From the NCBI RefSeq assembly GCF_003202915.1, contig NZ_QGLP01000004.1:434001-498000 (forward strand): 64,000 bases of DNA, written 5' to 3'. This DNA comes from Gilliamella apicola. Its GTDB lineage: Bacteria; Pseudomonadota; Gammaproteobacteria; Enterobacterales; Orbaceae. This document shows positions 30,001 to 37,675 of the stretch, one piece after another. The notes beneath the pieces were generated by a model that ran no database searches, was not told the DNA's origin, and worked only from the letters and a program-made list of their open reading frames with translations. Within the stretch, counting starts at the first letter, position 1. Each line of letters opens with the position of its first letter. The position numbers and the translations under genes are program-made.

Positions 30001-30388
30001 TCAAGCTGTTGCTAAAAAAGCTATTTTAGGAGGACTAGTATTCATTGCTGGTAGAGGTGTAATGCTATTATTTATATTCGCACTAAATCCATGGATAAAT
30101 TTAGGACTATTTATCTGCCAAGCGATATATGAATTGAATAAACCTGATGAGATAGAAGAGTGGTTAGAGCGTTGCCGTTTTGGTGAATTTCAAGGTGGTT
30201 TACATGAAAAAAGATCTTCTCGTTATGAATCTCAGCAACAAGAAGTCGAAGCATTTAAAGCGATTTTAATGAAATACGAAAAAGAGTGGGAAGAAGCTCA
30301 ACAAGAGCGACAAAAAAGAGAGTTGGAAGAAAATCATCAACAAGTATTTACTCCTAGTGAATTGGCAACCATTTTCACTTATCCTTAA
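26987..30388 (+). CDS. VasX-like T6SS effector, probably membrane-disrupting
   Basis: An 1133-residue protein. It begins with CEKCRSCGLPIYPVRYAVSP, the Cys-rich N-terminus common to VasX/BTH_I2691-type T6SS effectors. A long helical middle part follows. The C-terminal third carries hydrophobic segments (about residues 865-890, 905-925, 938-958, 975-995 and 1015-1050) consistent with pore formation in the target inner membrane. The gene follows the VgrG and DUF4123 genes and precedes three membrane proteins that are the likely immunity. No enzymatic motif is visible. It ends in a charged coiled-coil-like tail. Pore formation is inferred from the VasX family. Confidence 0.82.
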   Translation: MSLCEKCRSCGLPIYPVRYAVSPAQMLTHLPKWAEKKELLSLNKDSKYVLRTTRKGYLYLFCQYEDNAIDLDVSVYKVDENGGFWQIDISKELDLLRFGDDIKSANNEQQTIPLGDVETSCSNSAHEASNIAFIVLTKPDKCDKAWLAYSEHKWSLDTLRKYLNEEDKRDIRMQVIRPKEWIQKQESANGITPITKEAIASTIESQYIDYLLQPSDTSNQFYGKNPETFPYLYNYRDNNSPISTSPIAAITESSVFEYDKSLFKRRTTLTPWLNLSYYSKESSQLTEGYSAFIYRKIQSKQRNNTKAPAMMVALMDSIGIVAELSNWGNSALAAFKKVITERQWENLTCSSIEFFEQFIKNDDLNNNQQNFKKHIRQQNKEYLSDVEYYRKPIDPPSASGLPSSTRRIPGWSTAEKAKGERVIKIVNQAKNFTAYDSNFSYHNPYTSDLDIHLNSCKWNAKELVNFTEQNYLLKELGEDRFASILKDIFALSNRSETSKIEKLNNQCNLIRNELEVKAKDYEVNWHKQNGTEASAEKRWRKYKNRLLHSDVGLFAYDNYRKKYNQFLQESGSYVERLIEDLIKWIDCFKQKEKHPLSLAADDFAQDSDDYLAFANDILMTLGTHVDNDRVVKLFTQLITDQTLDAHNIVWSAVFAKRKLTKEQQQKYINLMHGLDKTTPMQREDYGQLLDKLSTVLSFSEEAEESEESKIFEAWVDTLINFDFSILNKEEETSNSLELGKRLATIFEGQRNFLLDGNSTDAQITAMYIQPIKANILATSVVFLKYLQVQGGKISSAFAEAFFIAINPSPQLSKSALERKMQAYYDWSNRLKKSVANNFNTAGTKLTIAYQNINQKMNGILSTTTAGKGLIGFMAFYQLKTLYEIISDDRYKTQAQQFEANYKLIMAATGIISLSFKFAVVHGQNNQLNDKTLKNFGFFGNIFGFISGVTQIAISWNEDTSNKTKAEKAFYWMGFISAIVSTVDIFLQLGKRSLLQITDTCLKLITQAVAKKAILGGLVFIAGRGVMLLFIFALNPWINLGLFICQAIYELNKPDEIEEWLERCRFGEFQGGLHEKRSSRYESQQQEVEAFKAILMKYEKEWEEAQQERQKRELEENHQQVFTPSELATIFTYP

Positions 30389-30500
30389 GAGAGACAATAA
30401 ACAGAGATTGAAAAAAATAGACCAGTATACACTTCTGGCGAATGGCAAACCTTTTTCAATTATATTTTTTGATTTAATCAAATTAGATAAGAGGCCTATT

Positions 30501-31415
30501 ATGCCCTACGCAAAATATGATGGAACCGATATTATTTATAATAATAAAGAAGAGTTATTAAAGAAAACGGGGGTCAGTATTACTGATCCCATCTTACCGC
30601 CTAAAAATTTAGTAAAAATAACGGGTACGCTTACAGAGTTTAAAGGAATATTTTGTTATGCACCTTTGGGTGATGATGCTTATATGAGCAAAGAAGAGAG
30701 GAAAAAACTGAATGCTAAAATACGAAGTAGAGCGGCGCTTGCAACATTAACTGGGAATAACAGTGCCGGTTTAGCGGCATTAGGGCATAAGGATGATAGT
30801 ATACATGTAAGTAATTATTTTCCAGCACAATATTTTACAGCTAAACTAAATAATACAATTAAGTTAAAAGGTTGGCTGGGTTATTTTAAATTTAATGACG
30901 GTGATTTGGTTGAAGTTATAGCCGAAAAGCATACTGATCACTATGAAGTGTATGCTATGCTTAAACCGAGTGAGCAAATTATTTCGCTTATTCCCCTTTG
31001 TTTTGCTGGGCGTAAACACGCTTTAAAACGTTATCATATCCCAATAATTTTATTTTATTTATTATTTACAGCAGGTTTAGTGTATCTATCAAGTGATTTT
31101 ACGTTGGATAATCTAATACCAGCTTATATTGGAATTGGTGCATTTTATATACCAACAATTTTCATTTTATATTATAAAATGATAACTACCAATATTAAAT
31201 TGGCAGAACGAATTTTTTCCGTATTGGGTTGGCAAGATGTTACTAACATTGATTTAATTGATATAAGTAAAAAGCAGGTGCGGAAATTAATTGCCCAAGG
31301 TAAATATTCATTAGAATGGAATGATAATGTTGATCGTTTTATAAGACCTTATAAAGGAGGAGATGGTTGGTATTTTTTCTATTATGATCCAGAAATGTTT
31401 TGTAAAAAAAAATAA
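30501..31415 (+). CDS. Putative effector-immunity membrane protein, copy 1
   Basis: The 304-residue frame starts at MPYAKYDGTD (ATG 30501 after GAGG); an upstream start at 30357 would lie inside the effector gene. A soluble N-terminal half has the family core GDLVEVIAEKHTDHYEVYAML. Two membrane helices follow (about 182-200 and 208-230), then a cytosolic tail. Membrane location and position right after a VasX-like effector argue for immunity. The frame stops after Lys codons in an A9 run (31404-31412). The frame reached by loss of one A continues 28 more codons, NNRNLLAKSDYITLIDTE and on, to 31500, matching the tail of related proteins. Confidence 0.72.
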   Translation: MPYAKYDGTDIIYNNKEELLKKTGVSITDPILPPKNLVKITGTLTEFKGIFCYAPLGDDAYMSKEERKKLNAKIRSRAALATLTGNNSAGLAALGHKDDSIHVSNYFPAQYFTAKLNNTIKLKGWLGYFKFNDGDLVEVIAEKHTDHYEVYAMLKPSEQIISLIPLCFAGRKHALKRYHIPIILFYLLFTAGLVYLSSDFTLDNLIPAYIGIGAFYIPTIFILYYKMITTNIKLAERIFSVLGWQDVTNIDLIDISKKQVRKLIAQGKYSLEWNDNVDRFIRPYKGGDGWYFFYYDPEMFCKKK

Positions 31416-31501
31416 TCGGAATTTATTAGCTAAATCAGATTATATTACGCTGATTGATACCGAAATGGATGATAATTTTGAAGATAAACGCCAAGAGTAA
31501 C

Positions 31502-31597
31502 TATCAATTTTCCGTACAAAAAGACATTTTCGAGAGCCGATTAGAGTGGTGCGTTGTCGATGAAAAAACCAGAAAATACGTTGATTATGGTAACTGA
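31502..31597 (+). pseudogene. Gene-end remnant in the first spacer
   Basis: The frame reads YQFSVQKDIFESRLEWC then VVDEKTRKYVDYGN-stop, clearly protein-like and without a start. It may be the 3' end of a lost effector that preceded the next immunity gene, duplicated along with the immunity unit. The parent protein is not recognised. Confidence 0.4.
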
Positions 31598-31668
31598 TCT
31601 TAAATGAATACCGATTATCGAATGCGAAAGCAAAAAAACAGTAATAATAAAAATTAAAAAGGCCAATT

Positions 31669-32580
31669 ATGCCCTACGCAAAATATGATGGAACCGATAT
31701 TATTTATAATAATAAAGAAGAGTTATTAAAAAAAACAGGGGTGAGTATTACTGATCCCATTTTACCCCCTAAAAATTTAGTAAAAATAACGGGTACACTT
31801 ACAGAGTTTAAAGGAATATTCTGTTATGCGCCGGTGGGTGATGATGCTTATATGAGTAAAGAAGAGAGGAAAAAACGGAGTGCTAAAATACGAAGTGGAG
31901 CGGCGCTTGCAACATTAACTGGAAATAATAGTGCTGGTTTAGCGGCATTAGGGCATGATGATAGTATACATGTAAGTAATTATTTTCCAGCACAATATTT
32001 TACAGCTAAATTAAATAATACAATTAAGTTAAAAGGTTGGCTGGGTTATTTTAAATTTAATGACGGTGATTTGGTTGAAGTTGTGGCTGAAAAGCATACT
32101 GACCATTATGAAGTGTATGCTATGCTTAAACCGAGTGAGCAAATTATTTCGCTTATTCCCCATTGTTTTGCTGGACGTAAACACGCTTTAAAACGTTATC
32201 ATATCCCAGTAATTTTATTTTATTTATTGTTTACAGCAGGTTTAGTCTATCTATCAAGTGATTTTACTTTGGATAATCTAATTCCTGCTTATATTGGAAT
32301 TGGTGCATTTTATATACCAACAATTTTAATTTTAAATAAAAAAGAGATAAATACATATGTTAAATTGGCAGAACGAATTTTTTCGGTATTGGGTTGGCAA
32401 GATGTTGCTAATATTGATTTAGTTGATATAAGTAAAAAACAGGTGCGGAAATTAATTGCCCAAGGTAAATATTCATTAGAATGGAATAATAATGTTGATC
32501 GTTTTATAAGACCTTATAAAGGAGGAGATGGCTGGAGTTTTTTCTATTATGATCCAAAAATGTTTTGTAAAAAAAAATAA
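31669..32580 (+). CDS. Putative effector-immunity membrane protein, copy 2
   Basis: 303 residues, nearly identical to copy 1, with one residue lost in the GHKDDS loop and several substitutions near the second helix (LILNKKEINTYV). The ribosome site is AAAAAGG before ATG 31669. It also ends at an A9 run (32569-32577). Here the alternative frame is longer, running through KPDYITLIDTEMDNNFEDKR to a TAG at 32708-32710. The frame-shifted tail therefore differs in length between copies while its core is kept. Confidence 0.72.
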   Translation: MPYAKYDGTDIIYNNKEELLKKTGVSITDPILPPKNLVKITGTLTEFKGIFCYAPVGDDAYMSKEERKKRSAKIRSGAALATLTGNNSAGLAALGHDDSIHVSNYFPAQYFTAKLNNTIKLKGWLGYFKFNDGDLVEVVAEKHTDHYEVYAMLKPSEQIISLIPHCFAGRKHALKRYHIPVILFYLLFTAGLVYLSSDFTLDNLIPAYIGIGAFYIPTILILNKKEINTYVKLAERIFSVLGWQDVANIDLVDISKKQVRKLIAQGKYSLEWNNNVDRFIRPYKGGDGWSFFYYDPKMFCKKK

Positions 32581-32667
32581 TCAGAATTTAGTAGCTAAAC
32601 CAGATTATATTACGCTGATTGATACCGAAATGGATAATAATTTTGAAGATAAACGCAAAAGGGTGAC

Positions 32668-32763
32668 TATTCATTTTCCGTACAAAAAGACATTTTCGAG
32701 AGCCGATTAGAGTGGTGGGTTCGCGATGAAAAAACCAGAAAATATATTGATTATGGTAACTGA
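32668..32763 (+). pseudogene. Gene-end remnant in the second spacer
   Basis: Homologous to the remnant in the first spacer: SFSVQKDIFESRLEWWVRD then EKTRKYIDYGN-stop. The reading frame is still open in both copies despite nucleotide differences. Confidence 0.4.
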
Positions 32764-32834
32764 TCTTAAATGAATACCGATTATCGAATGCGAAAGCAAA
32801 AAAACAGTAATAATAAAAATTAAAAAGGCCAATT

Positions 32835-33749
32835 ATGCCCTACGCAAAATATGATGGAACCGATATTATTTATAATAATAAAGAAGAGTTATTAAAAAAA
32901 ACAGGGGTGAGTATTACTGATCCCATTTTACCCCCTAAAAATTTAGTAAAAATAACGGGTACACTTACAGAGTTTAAAGGAATATTCTGTTCTGCACCGG
33001 TGGGTGATGATGCTTATTTGAGTAAAGAAGAGAGGAAAAAACTGAATGCTAAAATACGAAGCAGAGCGGCGCTTGCAACATTAACTGGGAATAATAGTGC
33101 TGGTTTAGCGGCCTTAGGGCATAAGGATGATAGTATACATGTAAGTAATTATTTTGAAGCACAATATTTTACAGCTAAACTAAATAACACAATTAAGTTA
33201 AAAGGTTGGCTGGGTTATTTAAAATTTAATGAAGGTGATTTGGTTGAGGTTGTAGCCGAAAAGCATACTGACCATTATGAAGTGTATGCTATGCTTAAAC
33301 CAAGTGAGCAAATTATTTCGCTTATTCCCCCTTGTTTTGCTGGACGTAAACACGCTTTAAAACGTTATCATATCCCAGTAATTTTATTTTATTTATTGTT
33401 TACAGCAGGTTTAGTCTATCTATCAAGTGATTTTACTTTGGATAATCTAATTCCAGCTTATATTGGAATTGGTGCACTTTATATACCAACAATTTTAATT
33501 TTATATTATAAAATGATAAATACCCATGTTAAATTGGCAGAACGAATTTTTTCCGTATTGGGTTGGCAAGATGTTGCTAATATTGATTTAGTTGATATAA
33601 GTAAAAAGCAGGTGCGGAAATTAATTGCCCAAGGTAAATATTCATTAGAATGGAATGATAATGTTGATCGTTTTATAAGACCTTATAAAGGAGGAGATGG
33701 CTTTGGTTTTTTTTATTATGATCCAGAAATGTTTTGTAAAAAAAAATAA
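32835..33749 (+). CDS. Putative effector-immunity membrane protein, copy 3
   Basis: 304 residues, close to copies 1 and 2, with changes such as EAQYF for PAQYF and GYLKFNEGD for GYFKFNDGD. The same A9 tract (33738-33746) precedes the stop. The alternative frame continues with NPNLLAKPDYITVIDTEMDN to TAA at 33832-33834. Differences between copies are scattered and conservative, so each copy may still be functional. The T6SS operon converges on this gene from the right. Confidence 0.72.
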   Translation: MPYAKYDGTDIIYNNKEELLKKTGVSITDPILPPKNLVKITGTLTEFKGIFCSAPVGDDAYLSKEERKKLNAKIRSRAALATLTGNNSAGLAALGHKDDSIHVSNYFEAQYFTAKLNNTIKLKGWLGYLKFNEGDLVEVVAEKHTDHYEVYAMLKPSEQIISLIPPCFAGRKHALKRYHIPVILFYLLFTAGLVYLSSDFTLDNLIPAYIGIGALYIPTILILYYKMINTHVKLAERIFSVLGWQDVANIDLVDISKKQVRKLIAQGKYSLEWNDNVDRFIRPYKGGDGFGFFYYDPEMFCKKK

Positions 33750-33892
33750 TCCAAATTTATTAGCTAAACCAGATTATATTACGGTAATTGATACTGAAAT
33801 GGATAATAATTTTGAAGATAAACGCCAAGAGTAACTACTTAAGATGAGTTAACTCGACATTATCCTAAAAACGCTTAAAAATGCCTCCAATA

Positions 33893-34321
33893 TTAGTTAG
33901 TATTTATTCCTTTACGAGTATATTTTAAAAGGGCTTTGCCATCAGGCATAAAGTAAGTCCCATACTTTACTAGTCCACCTTCTTTTAAATGACAAATAAG
34001 TTCATAAGCCAATACCATGGCGTCATTGTTTTTCTCTTCGATATTGATATCAATCGAGGAAATCCTTGGTTCATAAGTTAATAGTGTATGTTCTATCGCT
34101 CTCATTAAAATATAAGCTGATGAAGGCAAGGCTTGGAAGATTGTTGACATATCAGGCAAACCATAGTCAGGCATATGTTTAATTGCACCAGCCCGACTAT
34201 TTAAGATACGTTCAATATTATCCATAACACTAATAACGGTTTGTTCATTTTCGGCAACATCATCAATAGGGATGCCTGATTCAAAATAACCATAAAGAAT
34301 ATCGTATAATGAAGCACTCAT
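33893..34321 (-). CDS. tssE: TssE, T6SS baseplate gp25-like protein
   Basis: A 142-residue gp25-family protein. Typical elements are NIERILNSRAG, the PDYGLPDMS segment and the EPRISSIDI segment, which carries the conserved EPR motif. TssE belongs to the TssE-F-G-K wedge that starts sheath assembly. It is the last gene of the long minus-strand T6SS operon and overlaps the tssJ stop by 4 bp. Confidence 0.93.
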   Translation of the reverse strand: MSASLYDILYGYFESGIPIDDVAENEQTVISVMDNIERILNSRAGAIKHMPDYGLPDMSTIFQALPSSAYILMRAIEHTLLTYEPRISSIDINIEEKNNDAMVLAYELICHLKEGGLVKYGTYFMPDGKALLKYTRKGINTN

Positions 34322-34836
34322 TTACTTTCATCCAGTAGTTTAATTGTATATTGGCTTGCGATAATCTCGCGTGGTTTATTGATATGTAAATCACTACGTG
34401 TTAACACAAGTCGCCAACTATTTTCTTTCAAATTTGGATCTCTATAAAGTGCGGCAATACCGACTACGTCAGCTTTTTTATTAAAGGGAATATCAACAGA
34501 AACTGACGTGTTTGGTTTTAAAATCAGTTCTTTACTTTCGAGTAATGATTCCTTTAATGCATCGCTATCTTTATTAACCAGATCTTCATAAAATACTGAA
34601 TTAAACGTTTCGGCATCTTTTAATTGATAAATGCGAATGACGACTGGCGAAGAAAGTTTTTCGTCATCCATATTTAATTCGGCTCTTGCAGTAATATCTA
34701 GATGTATTGTCCTAATACTCCATGAGAAAACAGAATTAGTTAAGTCTGCCGCGCCTTCATATGTGCTTTGTACAATTCCACACCCGGTTAATCCAATGGT
34801 TAATACACAAGCCATAAATGTATTAATTAATCTCAT
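34318..34836 (-). CDS. tssJ: TssJ outer-membrane lipoprotein
   Basis: 172 residues from ATG 34834-34836, preceded by AAGGA. The signal sequence MRLINTFMACVLTIGLTGC ends in a lipobox (LTGC). The mature part is a transthyretin-like beta sandwich, with VVIRIYQLKDAETFNSVFY and a Pro-containing SVDIPFNKKADVVGIAALYR. TssJ anchors the TssL-TssM membrane complex to the outer membrane. I rejected a start 51 bp upstream because it would bury the signal peptide. Confidence 0.93.
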   Translation of the reverse strand: MRLINTFMACVLTIGLTGCGIVQSTYEGAADLTNSVFSWSIRTIHLDITARAELNMDDEKLSSPVVIRIYQLKDAETFNSVFYEDLVNKDSDALKESLLESKELILKPNTSVSVDIPFNKKADVVGIAALYRDPNLKENSWRLVLTRSDLHINKPREIIASQYTIKLLDESK

Positions 34837-34852
34837 ACTTATTCCTTTTTTA

Positions 34853-35893
34853 TTATGCAACATAATCAATTCCTGAGTAATGTCCAATATTTACAGCAAC
34901 TTCATCTTGAGTAATTCCACCATTTTCAGAGATCTTAGTAAATGATGCTGTTTGGCCTAATCGGCTATTTTTCGATGTTAGCCTGCTACGCGGTAAAAAA
35001 TGACGTTGAATATAGAGTGTCATTTTGGCATCAACTTGGTACCCCAAATAAGCTCGTAACAAAGCCAAAAGATCATGATGTAATTGCCCGCCAGGTAATA
35101 AATCAGCAATTTGCTCTTTATGTTGTGGAGTTATGGCAATACGAATGGTTTGATTACACTCTCTAAAACGAGAGCCTAACACGGCACTTCCATTTAGAGC
35201 GATTTGTTCCTTACTGCTTAATTTAGCTGGGTTATCAATTGATTGCCAAATAGGATAAAATTCATTGACAACAACTTTTGCATCATTTACCAAAACACGT
35301 ACTAATCCAATAATCCCTTCCGCGGTGCGTGTTTTTTGGGTGATCAAACCTAATAATGCCAAAAAACGGGATGATGGGGTACCAATTTGTTCTGCTGTCC
35401 CTTTGATGCCCAACCCCGTCAATCCTAGCAAACATTTTGATAATGGATCTTTACCGCCACTTAAAAAACTTGCCGGATAATGATATTTTAACCAAATTCG
35501 ATAAAACTGTGTGATGATTCTATGATTAAACATATCTAAAAAATCAGTCATCGCTTGATAATTTTCTTCACGACGGATGATATTATCAAGTAAACCAAGA
35601 GGTAGAGCGGAGTCAACCCCATATAATCCTAAAAACCGAGTTCTTACAGTAGGTGGTCGATTTACATAAGGTGCTCTTTCAATAAATTTTAGTTCACTAG
35701 CAGGAAATGACATATCAATAGATGGCGCAAAACGTAAGGGATCTGCAGCTGGTGTTTCATACCTACCAAGTACCGGCTCATTTGCGTACATCTGTTCAAG
35801 TAGCTGACAAAAACGATAAAAATTCATTTTTGGCAACACATTTTCAAGTGTTTGCATTAAAAGGCTGTTTTCGATATTTTGCTCTGGTTCCAT
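34853..35893 (-). CDS. tssG: TssG baseplate protein
   Basis: 346 residues. The N-terminal stretch NFYRFCQLLEQMYANEP and RFAPSIDMSFPASEL, followed by RFLGLYGVDSALPL, is the standard TssG pattern. TssG forms the wedge core with TssF and TssK. The start overlaps the tssF 3' end by 37 bp; AGGAAG lies 10 bp before ATG 35893. Confidence 0.93.
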   Translation of the reverse strand: MEPEQNIENSLLMQTLENVLPKMNFYRFCQLLEQMYANEPVLGRYETPAADPLRFAPSIDMSFPASELKFIERAPYVNRPPTVRTRFLGLYGVDSALPLGLLDNIIRREENYQAMTDFLDMFNHRIITQFYRIWLKYHYPASFLSGGKDPLSKCLLGLTGLGIKGTAEQIGTPSSRFLALLGLITQKTRTAEGIIGLVRVLVNDAKVVVNEFYPIWQSIDNPAKLSSKEQIALNGSAVLGSRFRECNQTIRIAITPQHKEQIADLLPGGQLHHDLLALLRAYLGYQVDAKMTLYIQRHFLPRSRLTSKNSRLGQTASFTKISENGGITQDEVAVNIGHYSGIDYVA

Positions 35894-37620
35894 ACAATTT
35901 TTCTTCCTGTCGGTAAAAGAATAATAACCAATTTGGTAAACAAGTTAACATCGGCATACAGTGCAAAAAATTGATGCAACAACTCCCCAAAAAGCATCAC
36001 ATCGCCTTCACCAGCAAATTGATAACTATTAAGTGTAACTTCTATTTCTATACCTCGTTGTAACATCCCTTTTTCGATACGCTTAATCATTCGATGAGAT
36101 ACATCAACAATACCGTCTAATCGCCTGCGATTAAGTTCGTTATCTGTCCAATCATATAATGCCAAAGTTCCACGTAATACTTCCGCATTCATTAATGAGA
36201 GATAGTTAGGAGCTAAGTGTGACAACACTCGCCAGAAAAAGCGATCTTCTGTTGGCGGATAGCAAGGTAATGTTGGCGAACACAAATTTCGAACATAGGC
36301 TATATTTTTTTGCGCTTGAAAAAGCTCATTAATACGTGCATTTCGTAATGCTTTACGAGGCAACATACCATTTGTTCCAGTTATTTGTAATGATAATGTT
36401 TCAGTTTCAAGCATTTCATCTTTATCCCAAATTTTACCGCCTAGAATTAACCAAGTTTCATGTAATCCTGAAGCACCTTTACGAACTCGGGTATGATAGT
36501 ACCTTTCTGGAGCATCATGTCTTAACATACCTCCTCGATGCTTAAAGCTAGTGAAGGGTACATAACGATAACGCCCATTACGAGTAATGGCTTCAACATG
36601 CTCAACAGAATAAACCTCTATATGCCCATCTTGGCGCAATAATGGACGCAGTAAATATTCACTCTCTAATTGGTTGACAGTAATCGGATCAGCTTCCATA
36701 TCAAATAGATTGATAACCGGAACACAATGCAAACGAATATTATCGTGATCAAACGGCATATCACTTGGCCAATTTTCATTTAAAACTAGCTCAACATCGA
36801 TATAGGAACAACGCGCAGGTACTTCATTAATATTTAATCCATGCAGATCAACAAACATAAATTTTTCACGAAAAGCAAAATATTCTAATAAAAGCTGATA
36901 CCCAGCAAAAGCGTTATCTGGTTTTAACCATAAGCGATCATCATCAGAAAAACCAACCGATGTTATTTTCCCTTGCATTTTTATCCGATTTTCAGGATTG
37001 CTTGAGTAACGTAAATGCATTGAAGCAACCTGTTGGGTTAAGGCATAATGCAGTGTTGAAGCAATAGGCCCATCTGCATTTAAATAGAGGCGCAACTTAG
37101 ACAAATCAAGCTGTTCAAAATCAGCTAACTCACTAAAACTTAAGCGTAAGGTGATGAGGCTTCGTCCGTCGTGATGGAACCCCAATTTAGCTTGACTAAT
37201 TTTGATGGGCTGCAAAATTACGTCTTGGGTTGTTCGATAAGGACACTTAGTGCCTACCTGACCAAGTGGTTCACTTTGCACTTTCAATCCTTTAGGAATG
37301 AATTCTTGCCGTGTCAGCGTTGCATAATCAGGCGTAAGCTCTACAATCGATAATGATGGAATTAAACGTAAATAATGTGGCCAAAGCAGGCTAACTAAAC
37401 TTTCAGTAAGTTCAGGTAAATCATCATCAATTTTTTGACGTAGTCGTCCTGTCAAAAAAGCAAAGCCTTCAAATAAGCGTTCGACATAAGGATCGCGGTC
37501 ACCGACACGATCTAAATTCAATTGACTTGCCCGATCAGGATGAATCTTCGCAAACTCTTTTCCAGCTTCTCGCAAATAGCGCATCTCTGATTCGTAATAG
37601 CGTAGAATTAAATCATCCAT
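35857..37620 (-). CDS. tssF: TssF baseplate protein
   Basis: 587 residues, the family's usual length. The start MDDLILRYYESEMRYLREAG and DPYVERLFEGFAFLTGRLR are diagnostic, and DDLPELTESLVSLLWPHYL follows. Two TssF and one TssG make the wedge to which TssK trimers bind. The C-terminal end overlaps tssG. There is a 55-bp gap from tssA. Confidence 0.94.
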   Translation of the reverse strand: MDDLILRYYESEMRYLREAGKEFAKIHPDRASQLNLDRVGDRDPYVERLFEGFAFLTGRLRQKIDDDLPELTESLVSLLWPHYLRLIPSLSIVELTPDYATLTRQEFIPKGLKVQSEPLGQVGTKCPYRTTQDVILQPIKISQAKLGFHHDGRSLITLRLSFSELADFEQLDLSKLRLYLNADGPIASTLHYALTQQVASMHLRYSSNPENRIKMQGKITSVGFSDDDRLWLKPDNAFAGYQLLLEYFAFREKFMFVDLHGLNINEVPARCSYIDVELVLNENWPSDMPFDHDNIRLHCVPVINLFDMEADPITVNQLESEYLLRPLLRQDGHIEVYSVEHVEAITRNGRYRYVPFTSFKHRGGMLRHDAPERYYHTRVRKGASGLHETWLILGGKIWDKDEMLETETLSLQITGTNGMLPRKALRNARINELFQAQKNIAYVRNLCSPTLPCYPPTEDRFFWRVLSHLAPNYLSLMNAEVLRGTLALYDWTDNELNRRRLDGIVDVSHRMIKRIEKGMLQRGIEIEVTLNSYQFAGEGDVMLFGELLHQFFALYADVNLFTKLVIILLPTGRKIVWNQSKISKTAF

Positions 37621-37675
37621 TGTTTATCTCTTTTATTATCATGTTGTTATTCCTCTGCAAATACAATCAATGACA

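Larger units (their letters stand above)
30501..33834 (+). repeat. Tandem triplication of an immunity gene unit (~1.17 kb period)
   Basis: Three direct copies start at 30501, 31669 and 32835 (periods 1168 and 1166 bp). Coding sequence and the ~250-bp spacer are both repeated. The three proteins differ at few positions, which indicates recent duplication or gene conversion. The third copy ends without the full spacer. Confidence 0.9.

Noticed and set aside
30501-33834. Triplicated array as a CRISPR-like or satellite repeat
   Set aside because: The repeat units are whole coding sequences of ~304 codons with spacers; this is gene duplication.
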